64,000 bases of DNA from Sandaracinus amylolyticus (GTDB lineage Bacteria; Myxococcota_A; Polyangia; Polyangiales; Sandaracinaceae): positions 7,130,001-7,194,000 of the forward strand of contig NZ_CP011125.1 of assembly GCF_000737325.1 (NCBI RefSeq). The letters run 5' to 3'. Shown piece after piece: positions 16,933 to 25,932 of the stretch. Under the pieces are notes generated by a model, which was given only the letters and a program-made list of their open reading frames with translations, was not told the DNA's origin and did not search any database. Every line of letters starts with the position of its first letter. Position 1 is the stretch's first letter. Made by a program: the position numbers and the translations under genes.

Positions 16933-18077
16933 GCGCCGGCCGGCACCGCGCCGCCGACGCCGCGCATCCCGCGCGCGGCCTCCGCGAGCGCGCGCACGAC
17001 GGTCCCGACCGCGCGCGCGTCGTGCGCGACTCCGTCCAGCTGCACGCGGATCCCGGCGTCGTCCGCGCTCACGGCGCGCGCGATCGTCGCGATCCGCACG
17101 ATCGCCTCCGCGGCCTCTCCGCCGAGCGCGCGCCGCGCGCCCGCCTCGTCGCGCGCCTTCACCGTGAACGCCGCGTCGAACGCCGCGACCCCCACCTGCA
17201 CGTCCTGCGCGCCGAACAGCTTGCCCACGTTCTCCGCGACGCCGGTGCGGTACACCGAGAGCCCGAGCCCGAGCGGCGGATCGAAGCGCGCCTCCGCGCG
17301 CGTCACGAGCGCGCCCTTCTCGGTCGTGACGACGACCTGCACGCTCGTGTCGGCGACGCGCCCGTAGATCTGCGAGCGCGTCGCGTCGTACGTCAGGCCC
17401 TCGGTCGTCGCGATCGCGCCCCACGACGCGTCGAGCGCGTGCTCCCACGTCGCGCGCCACCGCCGCCGCGCCGCGATCAGCGCGTGCGTGGCGCGATGCA
17501 GGCAGCCGAGCCGCGCGCCGAGCTGCGGCGCGTCGAGCGCCCAGCCGTCGTGCTGGAGGAACGCCTGTCCGTCGGCGAGCGCGAAGCGACCGATGCGGCA
17601 CGCCTCGAGGACCGGCGGACCGACCGTCGGCTCGCGGAGGACGGCGCGCGCGTGATCGGGCTCGATCGCCTTGATGCGCAGCGCCGCGTCGAGCGCCGGG
17701 TCGCCGAGCACGACGTCGCTCGAGAGTCCGGCGAAGTCGAGCAGGTCACCGAGGATCGCGGTCTGCTCCGAGAGCTCGAGCCCCATGCGCAGCGGCGGAT
17801 CGGGGTACGCGTAGTAGCGCGTCACGTTCACGCGGCGGCGATGCTTCCCGCTCCCGCGCGACTCGCTCGTGAGCTGCACGCGAACGCCGACGCCGTCGCG
17901 CACCGCGACCGCCTCGTGCGTGCCCTGCAGCGTGAGCCCGAGCGCCTCGACCGAGCGCGCGAAGCGCTCGCGGCTCGCCTGCGCCTGGCGCTGTCCGAGC
18001 ACGACGAGCAGCACCACGAAGGCGACGAACGAGCCGCCGATCGCGAGCAGCACCACGAGCCCGAAGAGCGCTTCCAC
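16923..18077 (-). CDS. membrane-anchored protein of unknown family
   Basis: 384 residues from the GTG at 18077. One N-terminal membrane helix (about 5-28, LVVLLAIGGSFVAFVVLLVV) and then a long soluble domain beginning RQAQASRERFARSVEALGL. The domain alternates strands and helices (GVRVQLTSESRG, VVLGDPALDAALRIKAIEP, SVQVVVTTEKGALVTRAEARFDP) and seems internally duplicated: two halves each have a 'DPALDAALRIKA' / 'VAAFDAAFTVKA' segment. It starts 4 bp after the stop of the gene upstream (18082-18933), so the two are probably one operon. Function unknown. Confidence 0.7.
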   Translation of the reverse strand: MEALFGLVVLLAIGGSFVAFVVLLVVLGQRQAQASRERFARSVEALGLTLQGTHEAVAVRDGVGVRVQLTSESRGSGKHRRRVNVTRYYAYPDPPLRMGLELSEQTAILGDLLDFAGLSSDVVLGDPALDAALRIKAIEPDHARAVLREPTVGPPVLEACRIGRFALADGQAFLQHDGWALDAPQLGARLGCLHRATHALIAARRRWRATWEHALDASWGAIATTEGLTYDATRSQIYGRVADTSVQVVVTTEKGALVTRAEARFDPPLGLGLSVYRTGVAENVGKLFGAQDVQVGVAAFDAAFTVKARDEAGARRALGGEAAEAIVRIATIARAVSADDAGIRVQLDGVAHDARAVGTVVRALAEAARGMRGVGGAVPAGAYR

Positions 18078-18081
18078 GTGC

Positions 18082-18933
18082 TCAGCCTCGCCGCACCCAC
18101 TCGGCCTGCTCGCGCGTGAGCAGCACGTGGTCGACCACCCGCGTGCGCGCGATCTGCTCGCGGTTGCCCTGCTGGGTGCGGTGCACGTGGGTGAGCGAGA
18201 GCGTGTTCGTCTCGCCGCAGCCGCTGCACATCGCGAGGTCGACGACGAGGAACGGGTTGTCGTAGGGCTGCGCGCGCGGGACCTCGGTCAGCACGCGCAG
18301 ATCGCGATCGTCGAGCCGCGGCGCGAGCTCGCGCTGCGCCGACACCGGCAGGCGCATCACGTCGGACGCGTAGGTGCACCAGCGCTCGCACTTCTCGCAG
18401 AACACGCCGCCCGCCGCGACGCCGTACGCGACGAAGGGCACGACGCCGAGGACGAAGAGCGCCTCCATGAGCCAGCAGACGCCGAGCATCACGCCGCTGA
18501 CCGCCTCGCCGCCGCCCGTGCCGATCGACCACGCGCCGGTCTCGTAGATGCCCGCGATCATCGCGACGAGCGAGGGCGGCCAGAGCACGTCGAGGAACGT
18601 CAGGCCCGGGACGTCGGCGCGCGCGAACGTCGCGTACGTCCACGGGATCCACGAGAGCGCGTACGACCCCGCGGTCACGAGGAACGCGATGCCCGTGGCG
18701 ATGAAGGGGCTGCGCACCTTCGCCTTCTTGAGGACGAACGCGATGACCGCGCCCATGCCCGCGCCGAAGAGCAGCGGCAGCAAGAAGGCGAGCTGCACCA
18801 CCGGCACGTAGACCATCACGTACGCGTAGACGAACGCCGCCACGAACGCGATCGCGCCGCAGACGGCGAGCGCCGGCGGGAGCCAGAGGAGCGAGAGGCG
18901 GTTCGAGTGACGGTAGTGCGTCGCCGGGATCAT
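18082..18933 (-). CDS. polytopic membrane protein with Cys-pair segment
   Basis: 283 residues with about five hydrophobic helices: [79 protein letters not shown] and others. A soluble C-terminal part contains CEKCERWC and MCSGCGETN, two CxxC pairs that could bind one zinc or form a redox site. It is followed by the membrane gene at 16923-18077. Upstream lies a non-coding region with a DnaA-box-like dyad. No family recognised. Confidence 0.72.
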   Translation of the reverse strand: MIPATHYRHSNRLSLLWLPPALAVCGAIAFVAAFVYAYVMVYVPVVQLAFLLPLLFGAGMGAVIAFVLKKAKVRSPFIATGIAFLVTAGSYALSWIPWTYATFARADVPGLTFLDVLWPPSLVAMIAGIYETGAWSIGTGGGEAVSGVMLGVCWLMEALFVLGVVPFVAYGVAAGGVFCEKCERWCTYASDVMRLPVSAQRELAPRLDDRDLRVLTEVPRAQPYDNPFLVVDLAMCSGCGETNTLSLTHVHRTQQGNREQIARTRVVDHVLLTREQAEWVRRG

Positions 18934-19246
18934 GGCGGGTCGAGGCTCTCATGCGCGCGCGGGCGGCGTCGACCGCCGACCCGGGGTGCGTCACGCACGA
19001 TCCACAAACGCCCCCCAGTGCTCCACAAGTTATCCACAGGTTCCGTGGATAACTCAGTCGCCACCCCCTGCCGCGTTTCGCCTCGATGACGCGCCGCGCC
19101 ACAGCCGGAAACACGGAAGTGCCGAACCGGTCACGATACGCGCGTTCTCGTCACACCCGCGCCACGCGCGACACCCACACCGAGCGGCCCACGTGCTGCG
19201 CGAACGTCACCTCGGCGCGCCCGCTGCGGCGGTTATGCTGGCGACG
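18934..19246. other. 313-bp divergent intergenic region with DnaA-box-like dyad
   Basis: No gene is seen here. It lies between the minus-strand membrane gene and mtnA. It holds two TCCACAA-type half-boxes (near 19000 and 19021) and a perfect inverted pair of TTATCCAC (19028-19054). The right end carries TATGCT (19234-19239), a likely -10 for mtnA. No extended AT-rich unwinding stretch is visible. Confidence 0.6.
19028..19054. promoter_or_regulatory. perfect inverted pair of DnaA-box-like sequences
   Basis: AGTTATCCAC (19028-19037) and GTGGATAACT (19045-19054) are exact reverse complements with a 7-nt spacer. The plus-strand box reads TTATCCACA, the classical 9-mer DnaA box; the minus-strand one reads TTATCCACG. 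Such AT-rich 9-mers are rare by chance at this GC content. Confidence 0.6.
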
Positions 19247-20344
19247 ATGCGCCTGCCCGAGCTCTCCCGCGAGCCGCTCTCCGGAAGCCGCGCGTTCTTC
19301 GCGGTCGAGTACGAGCCCGCGACGAACGAGGTCCTGCTCCTCGATCAGCGGCTCCTGCCCACCGAGATCCGCTACCTGCGGCTGCGCAAGGCGGACGAGG
19401 TCGCGGACGCGATCCGCACGATGGTGGTGCGCGGCGCGCCGGCGATCGGGATCACGGCGGCGTACGGGCTGGCGCAGCTCGCGGCGCAGGAGCGCGGGGA
19501 CGCCGCGGTGTTCTTGATGGCGATCGGGGTCGCGGGGCGCGCGCTCGACGCGACGCGCCCGACCGCGGTGAACCTCGCGTGGGCGATCGCGCGGATGGCG
19601 CGCACCGCGGCGGACGTCGCGAAGCTCGAGCCCGACGCGCGCGCGACGCGGATGATCGCGGAGGCGGAGGCGATCCATCGCGAGGACGTCGCGGCGTGCA
19701 AGGCGATGGGCGCGCTCGGCGCGAAGGACGTCCCGATGGGGGCGACCGTGATCACGCACTGCAACGCGGGCGCGCTCGCGACGGGTGGGTACGGCACCGC
19801 GCTCGGTGTGATCCGGGCCGCGCACGCGGAGGGACGGATCGCGAAGGTGCTCGCGTGCGAGACGCGTCCGTACCTGCAGGGCGCGCGGCTCACGTCGTGG
19901 GAGCTCCACCACGACGGCATCCCGGTCGAGGTCATCACCGACTCGATGACGGGGCACTTCCTGTCGCGCGGCGAGATCGGGTTCGCGGTGGTCGGCGCGG
20001 ATCGCATCGCGGCGAACGGCGACGTCGCGAACAAGATCGGCACCTACGGGCTCGCGGTGCTGTGCGGCGCGCACGAGGTGCCGTTCACCGTCGCGGCGCC
20101 GTGGAGCACGATCGATCGCCGCACTCCGGACGGCAGCGCGATCCCGATCGAAGAGCGCTCGCGCGACGAGGTCGCGAAGGTCGGCGCGAGCGTGCTCGTG
20201 GAGGACGGGATCCCGTGTCGTCACCCCGCGTTCGACGTGACGCCGGCGCGCTTGGTGCGGGCGATCTACACGGAGCGCGGGGTGATCCGGACGGGCGCGG
20301 GAGAGACGCCGGACAGCGTCGTGCGCCGCCCTCAGATGCCGTAG
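19247..20344 (+). CDS. mtnA: S-methyl-5-thioribose-1-phosphate isomerase
   Basis: 365 residues, normal size. Converts methylthioribose-1-phosphate to methylthioribulose-1-phosphate in the methionine salvage pathway. Signatures: [16 protein letters not shown] near the N-terminus, [10 protein letters not shown] with the catalytic Cys, and [18 protein letters not shown] with the catalytic Asp, followed by [13 protein letters not shown]. Two in-frame ATGs exist (19235, 19247). The second is chosen because TATGCT lies 7 nt before it and there is no Shine-Dalgarno for either. No other salvage gene is adjacent. The stop overlaps the convergent gene by 13 bp. Confidence 0.95.
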   Translation: MRLPELSREPLSGSRAFFAVEYEPATNEVLLLDQRLLPTEIRYLRLRKADEVADAIRTMVVRGAPAIGITAAYGLAQLAAQERGDAAVFLMAIGVAGRALDATRPTAVNLAWAIARMARTAADVAKLEPDARATRMIAEAEAIHREDVAACKAMGALGAKDVPMGATVITHCNAGALATGGYGTALGVIRAAHAEGRIAKVLACETRPYLQGARLTSWELHHDGIPVEVITDSMTGHFLSRGEIGFAVVGADRIAANGDVANKIGTYGLAVLCGAHEVPFTVAAPWSTIDRRTPDGSAIPIEERSRDEVAKVGASVLVEDGIPCRHPAFDVTPARLVRAIYTERGVIRTGAGETPDSVVRRPQMP

Positions 20345-20844
20345 CGCGTCGTCACGACGAGCTCACCGCTCGGGGCCTCGCGGAACGCGAACGCCGCGGA
20401 CTGGAAGCTCGGGAGCGAGAGCGAGGGCCGCACGTTGTTGGAGAAGCCGTAGCCCTCCTGCGGGATGCCGAGGAAGTCGCGATCGAAGCGGCCGTCGCCG
20501 TCCTCGTCGTGCGCGAACGCGAACGCGTAGCGCCCCGGCCGCACGGTCAGCTCGCAGCGCGCCTCGCGGCCGCGGATCCGCACGTGGCACGCCGCGACCT
20601 CTTCGCCCGCGCGCACCCAGCGCTCCGGTCGATCGAAGAGCGCGCCCATCACCTGCCCGCGATCGCTGCGCAGGCCGCGCACGCGGAAGACGAGCGAGAG
20701 CGTCTCGCTCGCGGGTGCCGGCGTGCCCGTGAGGCGCGACACGAGGGCTCGTTGCTGCCCGAGCGCGCTGCCCGCGAAGAGCGTCAGCACCAGCACCATC
20801 GACACACCGAGAGAGACCGCCGACGCTCGCTTGTTCACCGCCAC
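20332..20844 (-). CDS. secreted DUF2141-like protein
   Basis: 170 residues from the GTG at 20844, with GGAGGT 5 nt upstream. A signal peptide ends in FAGSALGQQ (cleavage near residue 30). The mature part matches the DUF2141 layout: [20 protein letters not shown], then [31 protein letters not shown] and a final FQSAAFAFR. These are small secreted beta-sandwich proteins of unknown role. An ATG at 20925 was rejected because a sigma-54-type promoter lies between it and 20844. It lies downstream of the Cu-ATPase gene on the same strand, with its own promoter. Confidence 0.82.
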   Translation of the reverse strand: MAVNKRASAVSLGVSMVLVLTLFAGSALGQQRALVSRLTGTPAPASETLSLVFRVRGLRSDRGQVMGALFDRPERWVRAGEEVAACHVRIRGREARCELTVRPGRYAFAFAHDEDGDGRFDRDFLGIPQEGYGFSNNVRPSLSLPSFQSAAFAFREAPSGELVVTTRYGI

Positions 20845-20893
20845 GAGCCACCTCCGCCGCGCGTCCAGTGCTGCGCGCTCACGCGGATGTTTT

Positions 20894-20908
20894 GCGACGT
20901 ACGTGCCA
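20894..20908 (-). promoter_or_regulatory. sigma-54-type promoter (-24/-12)
   Basis: Read on the minus strand: TGGCACGTACGTCGCAAAA. The GG at 20907-20906 and GC at 20895-20894 have the invariant sigma-54 spacing, and only one base of the TGGCACR-N4-TTGCW consensus differs. The predicted start of transcription is near 20882, 38 nt ahead of the GTG at 20844, leaving room for its GGAGGT. Confidence 0.6.
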
Positions 20909-20951
20909 GTCTCGGTGCTCACCATCCGCGTGGCGCCGAGCCACGTGCGTG

Positions 20952-23150
20952 TCAGGGCATGTCGCGATCGCGCCCGAGGCGCTGCGCGCCGAGGCGCAGC
21001 GAGTTGAGCACGACGGTCACCGAGCTCATCGCCATCGCGCCGGCCGCGAGCGCCGGCCCGCTGGTGCCCGCGACGAGCCCGAACCCGCCGAGCGCCGCGA
21101 ACGGCACCGCGACGAGGTTGTACCCGAAGGCCCAGCCGAGGTTCTGTCGCACCACGCGCATCGTCGCGCGCGCGAGCGCGACGGCCTCCGCGATGCGGGC
21201 GGGCGCGGGCTGCGCGAGCGTGACGCCGGCGCTCTCGACCGCCGCCGCGGCGCCGCTGCCCATCGCGATGCCGACGTCGGCCGCCGCGAGCGCCGGCGCG
21301 TCGTTCACGCCGTCGCCGACCATCGCGACCGGACCACGCGCGCGCAGCGACGCGAGCGCCTCCGACTTGTCCTCGGGGCGCATGCCCGCGCGCACCTCGT
21401 CCTCGCGGAGGCCGAGCTCGTGCGCGATCGCGCGCGCGCTCGACGCGTGATCGCCGCTCAGCAGGTGCACGTCGAGCCCGAGCGCGCGGAGCGCGGCGAT
21501 CGCATCGGCGCTGCCCTCGCGCAGCACGTCGCGCACGGCGCAGAGCGCGGCCGGGCGCTCGTCCACGCGCACCAGCACGACCGTGGACGCGTCCGCGCGG
21601 TCCGCGTCGAGCGAGGCGCGCGCCGCGGGGTCGAGTGAGGCGGCGATCGTCTCGTCGATCGAGCGCACCTCGACCGCGTGTCCCTCGACGATGCCGCGCA
21701 CGCCCACGCCCGGGGTCGCGATCACCTCGTGCGCGTCGGGCACGTCGAGCTTCTTCGCCATCGCGCCGTCGACGATCGCGCGCGCGATCGGGTGCTCGCT
21801 GAGCAGCTCGACCGCCGCGGCGAGACGCAGCGCGGCGACGTCGTCCTGGCCCGCGATCCCGTGGGCGCGCACGAGCTCGGGGCGTCCCTCGGTGAGCGTG
21901 CCCGTCTTGTCGAGCGCGACGACCTGCACGCGCGCGAGCGCCTCGATCGCCGCGGCGTCGCGCACGAGGATCCCGTGTCGCGCGGCGCGCCCGATCGCGA
22001 CCGTGATCGCGGTCGGCGTCGCGAGCCCGAGCGCGCACGGGCACGCGACCACGAGCACCGAGACGCCCGCGATGAGCGCGGGCTCGACGCCGCGACCGAG
22101 CAGCCACCACGAGAGCGCCGTGACGCCCGCGATGGCGATCATCACCGGCACGAACACCGCGCTCACGCGATCGGCGACCCGCACGATCGGCGCGCGCGAC
22201 GCCTGGGCCCGCTCGACGAGGCGCTCGACGCGCGCGAGCTCGGTGCCCTCCCCGGCCGCGATCACCGCGATGCGCAGCGCGGTCCCCGCGGCGAGCGTGC
22301 CCGCGAGCACACGATCCCCGGCGGCGCGCCGCACCGGGACGCTCTCGCCGGTGAGCCACGACTCGTCGATCCACGCCTCGCCCTCGAGCACGGTGCCGTC
22401 CGCGGGGATGCGCTCGTGCGCGCCGACGCGCGCTTCGTCCCCGGGGCGCAGCTCGCTCGCCGGGATCACCGCCTCGACGCCGTGCCGCACCACGCGCGCG
22501 GTGGTGGGACGCAGCGCGGCGAGCGCGCGGATCGCAGCGGTCGCGCGCTGCTTCGCGCGCTCCTCGAGGGCGCGCCCGGTGAGCACGAACGCGACGATCA
22601 TCGCGGCGGTCTCGGCGTACGTGTGCACGTGCATCGCGTGGCCGAGGTGTCGCAGCGCGATCGCGAGCGACACGCCGAGCGCGGCGAGCGCGCCGATCGC
22701 GACGAGCGTGTCCATGCTCGCCTCGCGCGCGACGGCCTCGCGCGCGGCCTTCCGCAGGATCGGCCATCCCGGTCCGAAGGTCGCGAGCGCGGCGAGGACG
22801 ATCTCGAGCCACGGCGCGCCGGGCACACCGGGGATCATCGCCGCGCCCATCGCGAGCGCGGCGAGGACCAGCGCGATGCCGGCGCGCGACGACTCCGGGC
22901 GCAGCGAGCGCGCTCGGGCTGGCGCGGCGACGTCGATGGGCGCGAGACCGTAGCCGAGCGCCTCGACGCGCTGGACGAGCGTCTCGGTGGTGACGTCCGC
23001 GCGGCTCGTGACGCGCGCGCGCTCGCGCACCAGATCGACCTCGCATCGCTCGACGCCTTCGATCTTCGAGAGCGCGCGCTCGACCCGCTTCGCGCAGGTC
23101 GCGCACGTCATCCCGCGCACCTCGAAGGTCCTCGTGTCGGCCGCGTCCAC
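20952..23150 (-). CDS. copA: Cu(I)-translocating P-type ATPase
   Basis: 732 residues from a GTG. One N-terminal heavy-metal domain with MTCATC (Cys16, Cys19), several membrane helices, phosphatase loop TGES (267-270), intramembrane CPC (370-372) in VVACPCALGLATPTA, phosphorylation site DKTGTLT (Asp414), HP motif SEHPIARA and hinge GDGVNDAPAL. Near the C-terminus, GYN and MAMSS supply the Cu(I)-specific residues of helices 7 and 8, so copper(I) (or silver) export is the best call. No copper regulator or chaperone lies next to it. Confidence 0.94.
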   Translation of the reverse strand: MDAADTRTFEVRGMTCATCAKRVERALSKIEGVERCEVDLVRERARVTSRADVTTETLVQRVEALGYGLAPIDVAAPARARSLRPESSRAGIALVLAALAMGAAMIPGVPGAPWLEIVLAALATFGPGWPILRKAAREAVAREASMDTLVAIGALAALGVSLAIALRHLGHAMHVHTYAETAAMIVAFVLTGRALEERAKQRATAAIRALAALRPTTARVVRHGVEAVIPASELRPGDEARVGAHERIPADGTVLEGEAWIDESWLTGESVPVRRAAGDRVLAGTLAAGTALRIAVIAAGEGTELARVERLVERAQASRAPIVRVADRVSAVFVPVMIAIAGVTALSWWLLGRGVEPALIAGVSVLVVACPCALGLATPTAITVAIGRAARHGILVRDAAAIEALARVQVVALDKTGTLTEGRPELVRAHGIAGQDDVAALRLAAAVELLSEHPIARAIVDGAMAKKLDVPDAHEVIATPGVGVRGIVEGHAVEVRSIDETIAASLDPAARASLDADRADASTVVLVRVDERPAALCAVRDVLREGSADAIAALRALGLDVHLLSGDHASSARAIAHELGLREDEVRAGMRPEDKSEALASLRARGPVAMVGDGVNDAPALAAADVGIAMGSGAAAAVESAGVTLAQPAPARIAEAVALARATMRVVRQNLGWAFGYNLVAVPFAALGGFGLVAGTSGPALAAGAMAMSSVTVVLNSLRLGAQRLGRDRDMP

Positions 23151-23270
23151 GGGCGATCCCTACGGCCGACCGAGCCTCGCGGCCACGCTGACAGCGACGT
23201 GCGCGTGTCTACCTGTGCGGGGTTGGCCCCGCGCTTCCATCGCCTCCGATTGCGGCATCCGTGGCGCCGC

Positions 23271-24041
23271 ATGGCGCTCCACGCGTGGAAGCGACCCTCC
23301 GATCCCAGCGTGTACGGGTTCCTCGACGTCGACGCGACGCGCGCGCTCGCGTGGATCGAGGAGACTCGCGCGCGCACCGGAGTGCACGTCACGATCACGC
23401 ACCTCGTCGGGAAGGCCGCGGCGATGGCGCTCGCGGCGCGCCCCGACGTGAACGCGATCGTGCGCCGCGGTCGCGGCATCTGGGCGCGCGATCGCATCGA
23501 CGTGTTCTTCCAGATCGCGCGCGACGGCGGCGAGGATCTGCTCGGCGCGCTGGTGAAGGACGCGGACGAGAAGGATCCCGTCGCGATCGCGACCGAGCTC
23601 GATCACCTCGCGAAGCGCGTGCGCGCGCACCGCGACCCGTCGCTCGACGTCACGTCGCGCCTGATGGAGCGCCTGCCCGATGCGCTGATCGGTCCCGCGA
23701 TGCGCGCAGCCGAGACGCTCGGGTACGACCTCGGGCTCGATCTGCGGCGCGTCGGGATCCCGTTCGACGCGTTCGGCAGCGTGATGGTGACGAACGTCGG
23801 CACGTTCGGGCTGACGAGCGCGCTCGCGCCGCTGGTTCCGTTCGCGCGCACGCCCCTCGTGATCACCGTGGGCGCGATCCAGGACACGCCGGTGGCGATC
23901 GACGGGCGCGTCGAGGTGCGTCCGGTGATCGAGCTCGGCGTGACGCTCGATCACCGCATCCTCGACGGCTTCCAGGCGGGCCAGCTCGCGACGCGCTTCC
24001 GCGAGGTGATCGAAGATCCGTCGCGCGCGCTCAGCGCGTGA
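23271..24041 (+). CDS. 2-oxoacid dehydrogenase acyltransferase (E2) catalytic-domain protein
   Basis: 256 residues from the ATG at 23271. Only the catalytic domain of E2 is present, with no lipoyl or E1/E3-binding domain. Seen: THLVGKAAAMALAARPDVNA, VGIPFDAFGSVMVTNVGTFG, LVITVGAIQDTPV and the active site LDHRILDGFQAG with the catalytic His. It may be a stand-alone CoA-dependent acyltransferase or a regulator of such a reaction. The reading frame stays open upstream, with weak alternative starts at 23205 (GTG) and 23223 (TTG), and homologues often carry about 15-20 more N-terminal residues, so the start may be earlier. Confidence 0.85.
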   Translation: MALHAWKRPSDPSVYGFLDVDATRALAWIEETRARTGVHVTITHLVGKAAAMALAARPDVNAIVRRGRGIWARDRIDVFFQIARDGGEDLLGALVKDADEKDPVAIATELDHLAKRVRAHRDPSLDVTSRLMERLPDALIGPAMRAAETLGYDLGLDLRRVGIPFDAFGSVMVTNVGTFGLTSALAPLVPFARTPLVITVGAIQDTPVAIDGRVEVRPVIELGVTLDHRILDGFQAGQLATRFREVIEDPSRALSA

Positions 24042-24747
24042 GCAGCCCCGTCTCCTCGAGGAACGCGCGCATCGCGATCCACGAGCGACGGTCCGCGCGC
24101 TCCGAGTACATCGTGCGTGCGGGATCGTTCGCCGTCGGGTTCGTGAACGCGTGCGTGGTCGCGCCGTAAGTGTGGACCTCCCAGTCGGCACCGAGCTTCG
24201 TCATCTCGGTCTCGAACGCGAGGAGCTGCTCGGGCGTCGCGAGGGGATCGTCGTGGCCGTGCAGCGCGAGGATCTTCGCGCGGATCGGCCCGACCTCGAG
24301 CCCCTCGGGCGCATCGAGGACCCCGTGGAACGAGATCACCGCGCGCAGGTCGGCGCCGGCGCGCGCGAGGTCGAGCACGCAGAGCCCGCCGAAGCAGAAG
24401 CCGATCGCGCCGAGCCGCGACGCGTCGACGCGCGGATGGGCGCGCAGCGCGTCGAGCGCCGCGAGCTTGCGCCCGCGGAGCAGCCCGCGATCACGTCGCA
24501 GCGGCGTGTTCAGCTTGCCGCACTCGATCGCGTTCGTGCCGAGGATGCCCTTGCCGTAGACGTCGATCGCCGCGCCCGCGAGGCCCAGCTCCGACGCGAT
24601 GCGCTCGGCCTTCGCGCGCTCGAAGTCGCTCTGCCCTCGCCACGTCGGCGCGACCAGGATCGCGCCGTGTGGACCTGGGCCCGTCGGGAACGCGAGGTGC
24701 GACTCGAAGGTGACGCCGCCGTGCGTGTACTCGAGCTTCTCGATCAT
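24031..24747 (-). CDS. dienelactone hydrolase family protein
   Basis: 238 residues. The alpha/beta-hydrolase core has the nucleophile elbow GAIGFCFGGLC with Cys as nucleophile, as in dienelactone hydrolase, then ALHGHDDPLATPEQL (acid) and YGATTHAFTNP (His). The start is the ATG at 24747, chosen over the adjacent GTG at 24750. GATGCT lies 6 nt before it and no Shine-Dalgarno is seen. It overlaps the end of the convergent E2-like gene by 11 bp. The substrate is unknown; many members are carboxylesterases rather than chlorocatechol-pathway enzymes, and no such pathway is nearby. Confidence 0.88.
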   Translation of the reverse strand: MIEKLEYTHGGVTFESHLAFPTGPGPHGAILVAPTWRGQSDFERAKAERIASELGLAGAAIDVYGKGILGTNAIECGKLNTPLRRDRGLLRGRKLAALDALRAHPRVDASRLGAIGFCFGGLCVLDLARAGADLRAVISFHGVLDAPEGLEVGPIRAKILALHGHDDPLATPEQLLAFETEMTKLGADWEVHTYGATTHAFTNPTANDPARTMYSERADRRSWIAMRAFLEETGLLTR

Positions 24748-24768
24748 CACCCGAGCATCGCACGGCGC

Positions 24769-25440
24769 TCACGACGAGCGGGGCGCGACGTGCCACGCGA
24801 CGGATGCGACCCACGCGCAGTACGCGACGACGAGCAGCCGGTTCGCGACACCGACCACGGCGATCACGCCGGGCGGCAGCGTCGTGACGGTGCCCGGCTC
24901 GGCCGACGTGTCACCGCCGGCCTGCACGAACGTCGTGATCAAGAGCGCGAACGCGGCGGCCATCAGCACGACGCACACCCACGTGGCGTGCGCCGCCCAG
25001 CGCAGCGCCGGCCGCTCGCGCGCGATCGGCGCGGTGAGCAGGAGCGCCGCGATCGGAAGGCTCGGGATGCCGATCAGCGCGGCGAGCGAGTGCAGCGGAT
25101 GCTGCACGTCGACCACCGCCGCCATCGCCTGGCCCACCCCCGCGAGCACGAGGAAGGCCCACCCGACGCGCTCTCCGCGCGTCGAGACGCGCGGCCGCAG
25201 CGCCAGCGCGAGCGCCCACGACGCGAGCCCCCACGCGACGAACATCAGCGAGAGCACCCACCCGAACCGGCCGTACGCGTACTCGCTCACCATCCGCCAC
25301 GTCGGGTCGAGCTCGGGGCTCAGAACGTGGAGGCTCGCGAGGAGCGCGAGCGTCGCGGCAGCGGCACCGAGCGCGAGGCGCGCGGCCACTGCCGACGACG
25401 AGGGCGCGCTCGAGGCCTCGACGCGCGCCACCGCGCTCAC
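24769..25440 (-). CDS. DUF998-like membrane protein
   Basis: 223 residues from the GTG at 25440, which overlaps the stop of the AHSA1-like gene (GTGA). About six membrane helices: LALGAAAATLALLASL, GWVLSLMFVAWGLASWALALAL, GWAFLVLAGVGQAMAAVV, PSLPIAALLLTAPI, WVCVVLMAAAFALLIT and LLVVAYCAWVASVAW. The motif SEYAYG after the first helix and the DVQHPLHSLAAL loop match the DUF998 family. It is third in an ArsR / AHSA1 / DUF998 operon, a grouping often seen in bacteria. Function unknown. Confidence 0.82.
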   Translation of the reverse strand: MSAVARVEASSAPSSSAVAARLALGAAAATLALLASLHVLSPELDPTWRMVSEYAYGRFGWVLSLMFVAWGLASWALALALRPRVSTRGERVGWAFLVLAGVGQAMAAVVDVQHPLHSLAALIGIPSLPIAALLLTAPIARERPALRWAAHATWVCVVLMAAAFALLITTFVQAGGDTSAEPGTVTTLPPGVIAVVGVANRLLVVAYCAWVASVAWHVAPRSS

Positions 25441-25925
25441 CGCGCGTCCCCCACGAGCGAGGCCACGACCTCGTCGAGCTGGCGCATCGTCTCGCGCATC
25501 CCGTGCTCCATGCCCGACGCGAGCGCCGCTTCGCGCGCCTCGGCGGACGGATAGAGCTCGTGCGACACGTAGCGCGTCGTGCCCTGGTGCTCCTCGAACG
25601 TCACCGTCACGACCGCGTGCCCGGCGTCGGCCATCGGCTCGAACACCTGCGTGTAGACGAGCCGCGTCGGCGACGAGACCTCGGTGTACGTGCCGGAGAA
25701 CGCGAACTCCTGCCCGCCCGCGCGGGTGACGAAGCGATATCGACCCCCGACACGAACGTCGGCCTCGCACGACGTGACCTCGCAGCCGAGCGACTTCGGC
25801 GCCCACCAGCGCTTCACGTGCTCGGGCTTCGTGTACGCCTCGAACACGATGCGCGGCGGCGCGCGGAACGTGCGCGCGATGATGATCTCTCGATCGCCCC
25901 GGAGCTCCATCGACGTCTCGCTCAT
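25437..25925 (-). CDS. AHSA1/SRPBCC-domain protein
   Basis: 162 residues. Typical START-like pattern: IIIARTFRAPPRIVFEAYTKPEHVKRWW near the N-terminus, then VGGRYRFVTR, FSGTYTEVSSPTRLVYTQVFEP, VTVTFEEHQGTTRYV and a long C-terminal helix MEHGMRETMRQLDEVVASL. The fold encloses a hydrophobic pocket; the ligand is not known. GAGGT lies just before the ATG at 25925. It is 7 bp downstream of the ArsR-type gene and coupled to the DUF998-like gene. Confidence 0.92.
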   Translation of the reverse strand: MSETSMELRGDREIIIARTFRAPPRIVFEAYTKPEHVKRWWAPKSLGCEVTSCEADVRVGGRYRFVTRAGGQEFAFSGTYTEVSSPTRLVYTQVFEPMADAGHAVVTVTFEEHQGTTRYVSHELYPSAEAREAALASGMEHGMRETMRQLDEVVASLVGDAR

Positions 25926-25932
25926 ACCGACC

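Noticed and set aside
19028-19054. dif-type XerCD site
   Set aside because: Arms are 10 bp with a 7-bp centre and inner ends CCAC/GTGG, unlike the ATAA/TTAT inner ends of dif.
18934-19246. Possible chromosomal replication origin
   Set aside because: Only two full DnaA boxes, no AT-rich unwinding stretch, and no dnaA, dnaN, gidA or rpmH next to it. Kept as a DnaA-box finding only.
20845-20925. ATG at 20925 as the start of the DUF2141-like gene
   Set aside because: It lies upstream of the sigma-54-like element, and the extension would put hydrophilic residues before the signal peptide.
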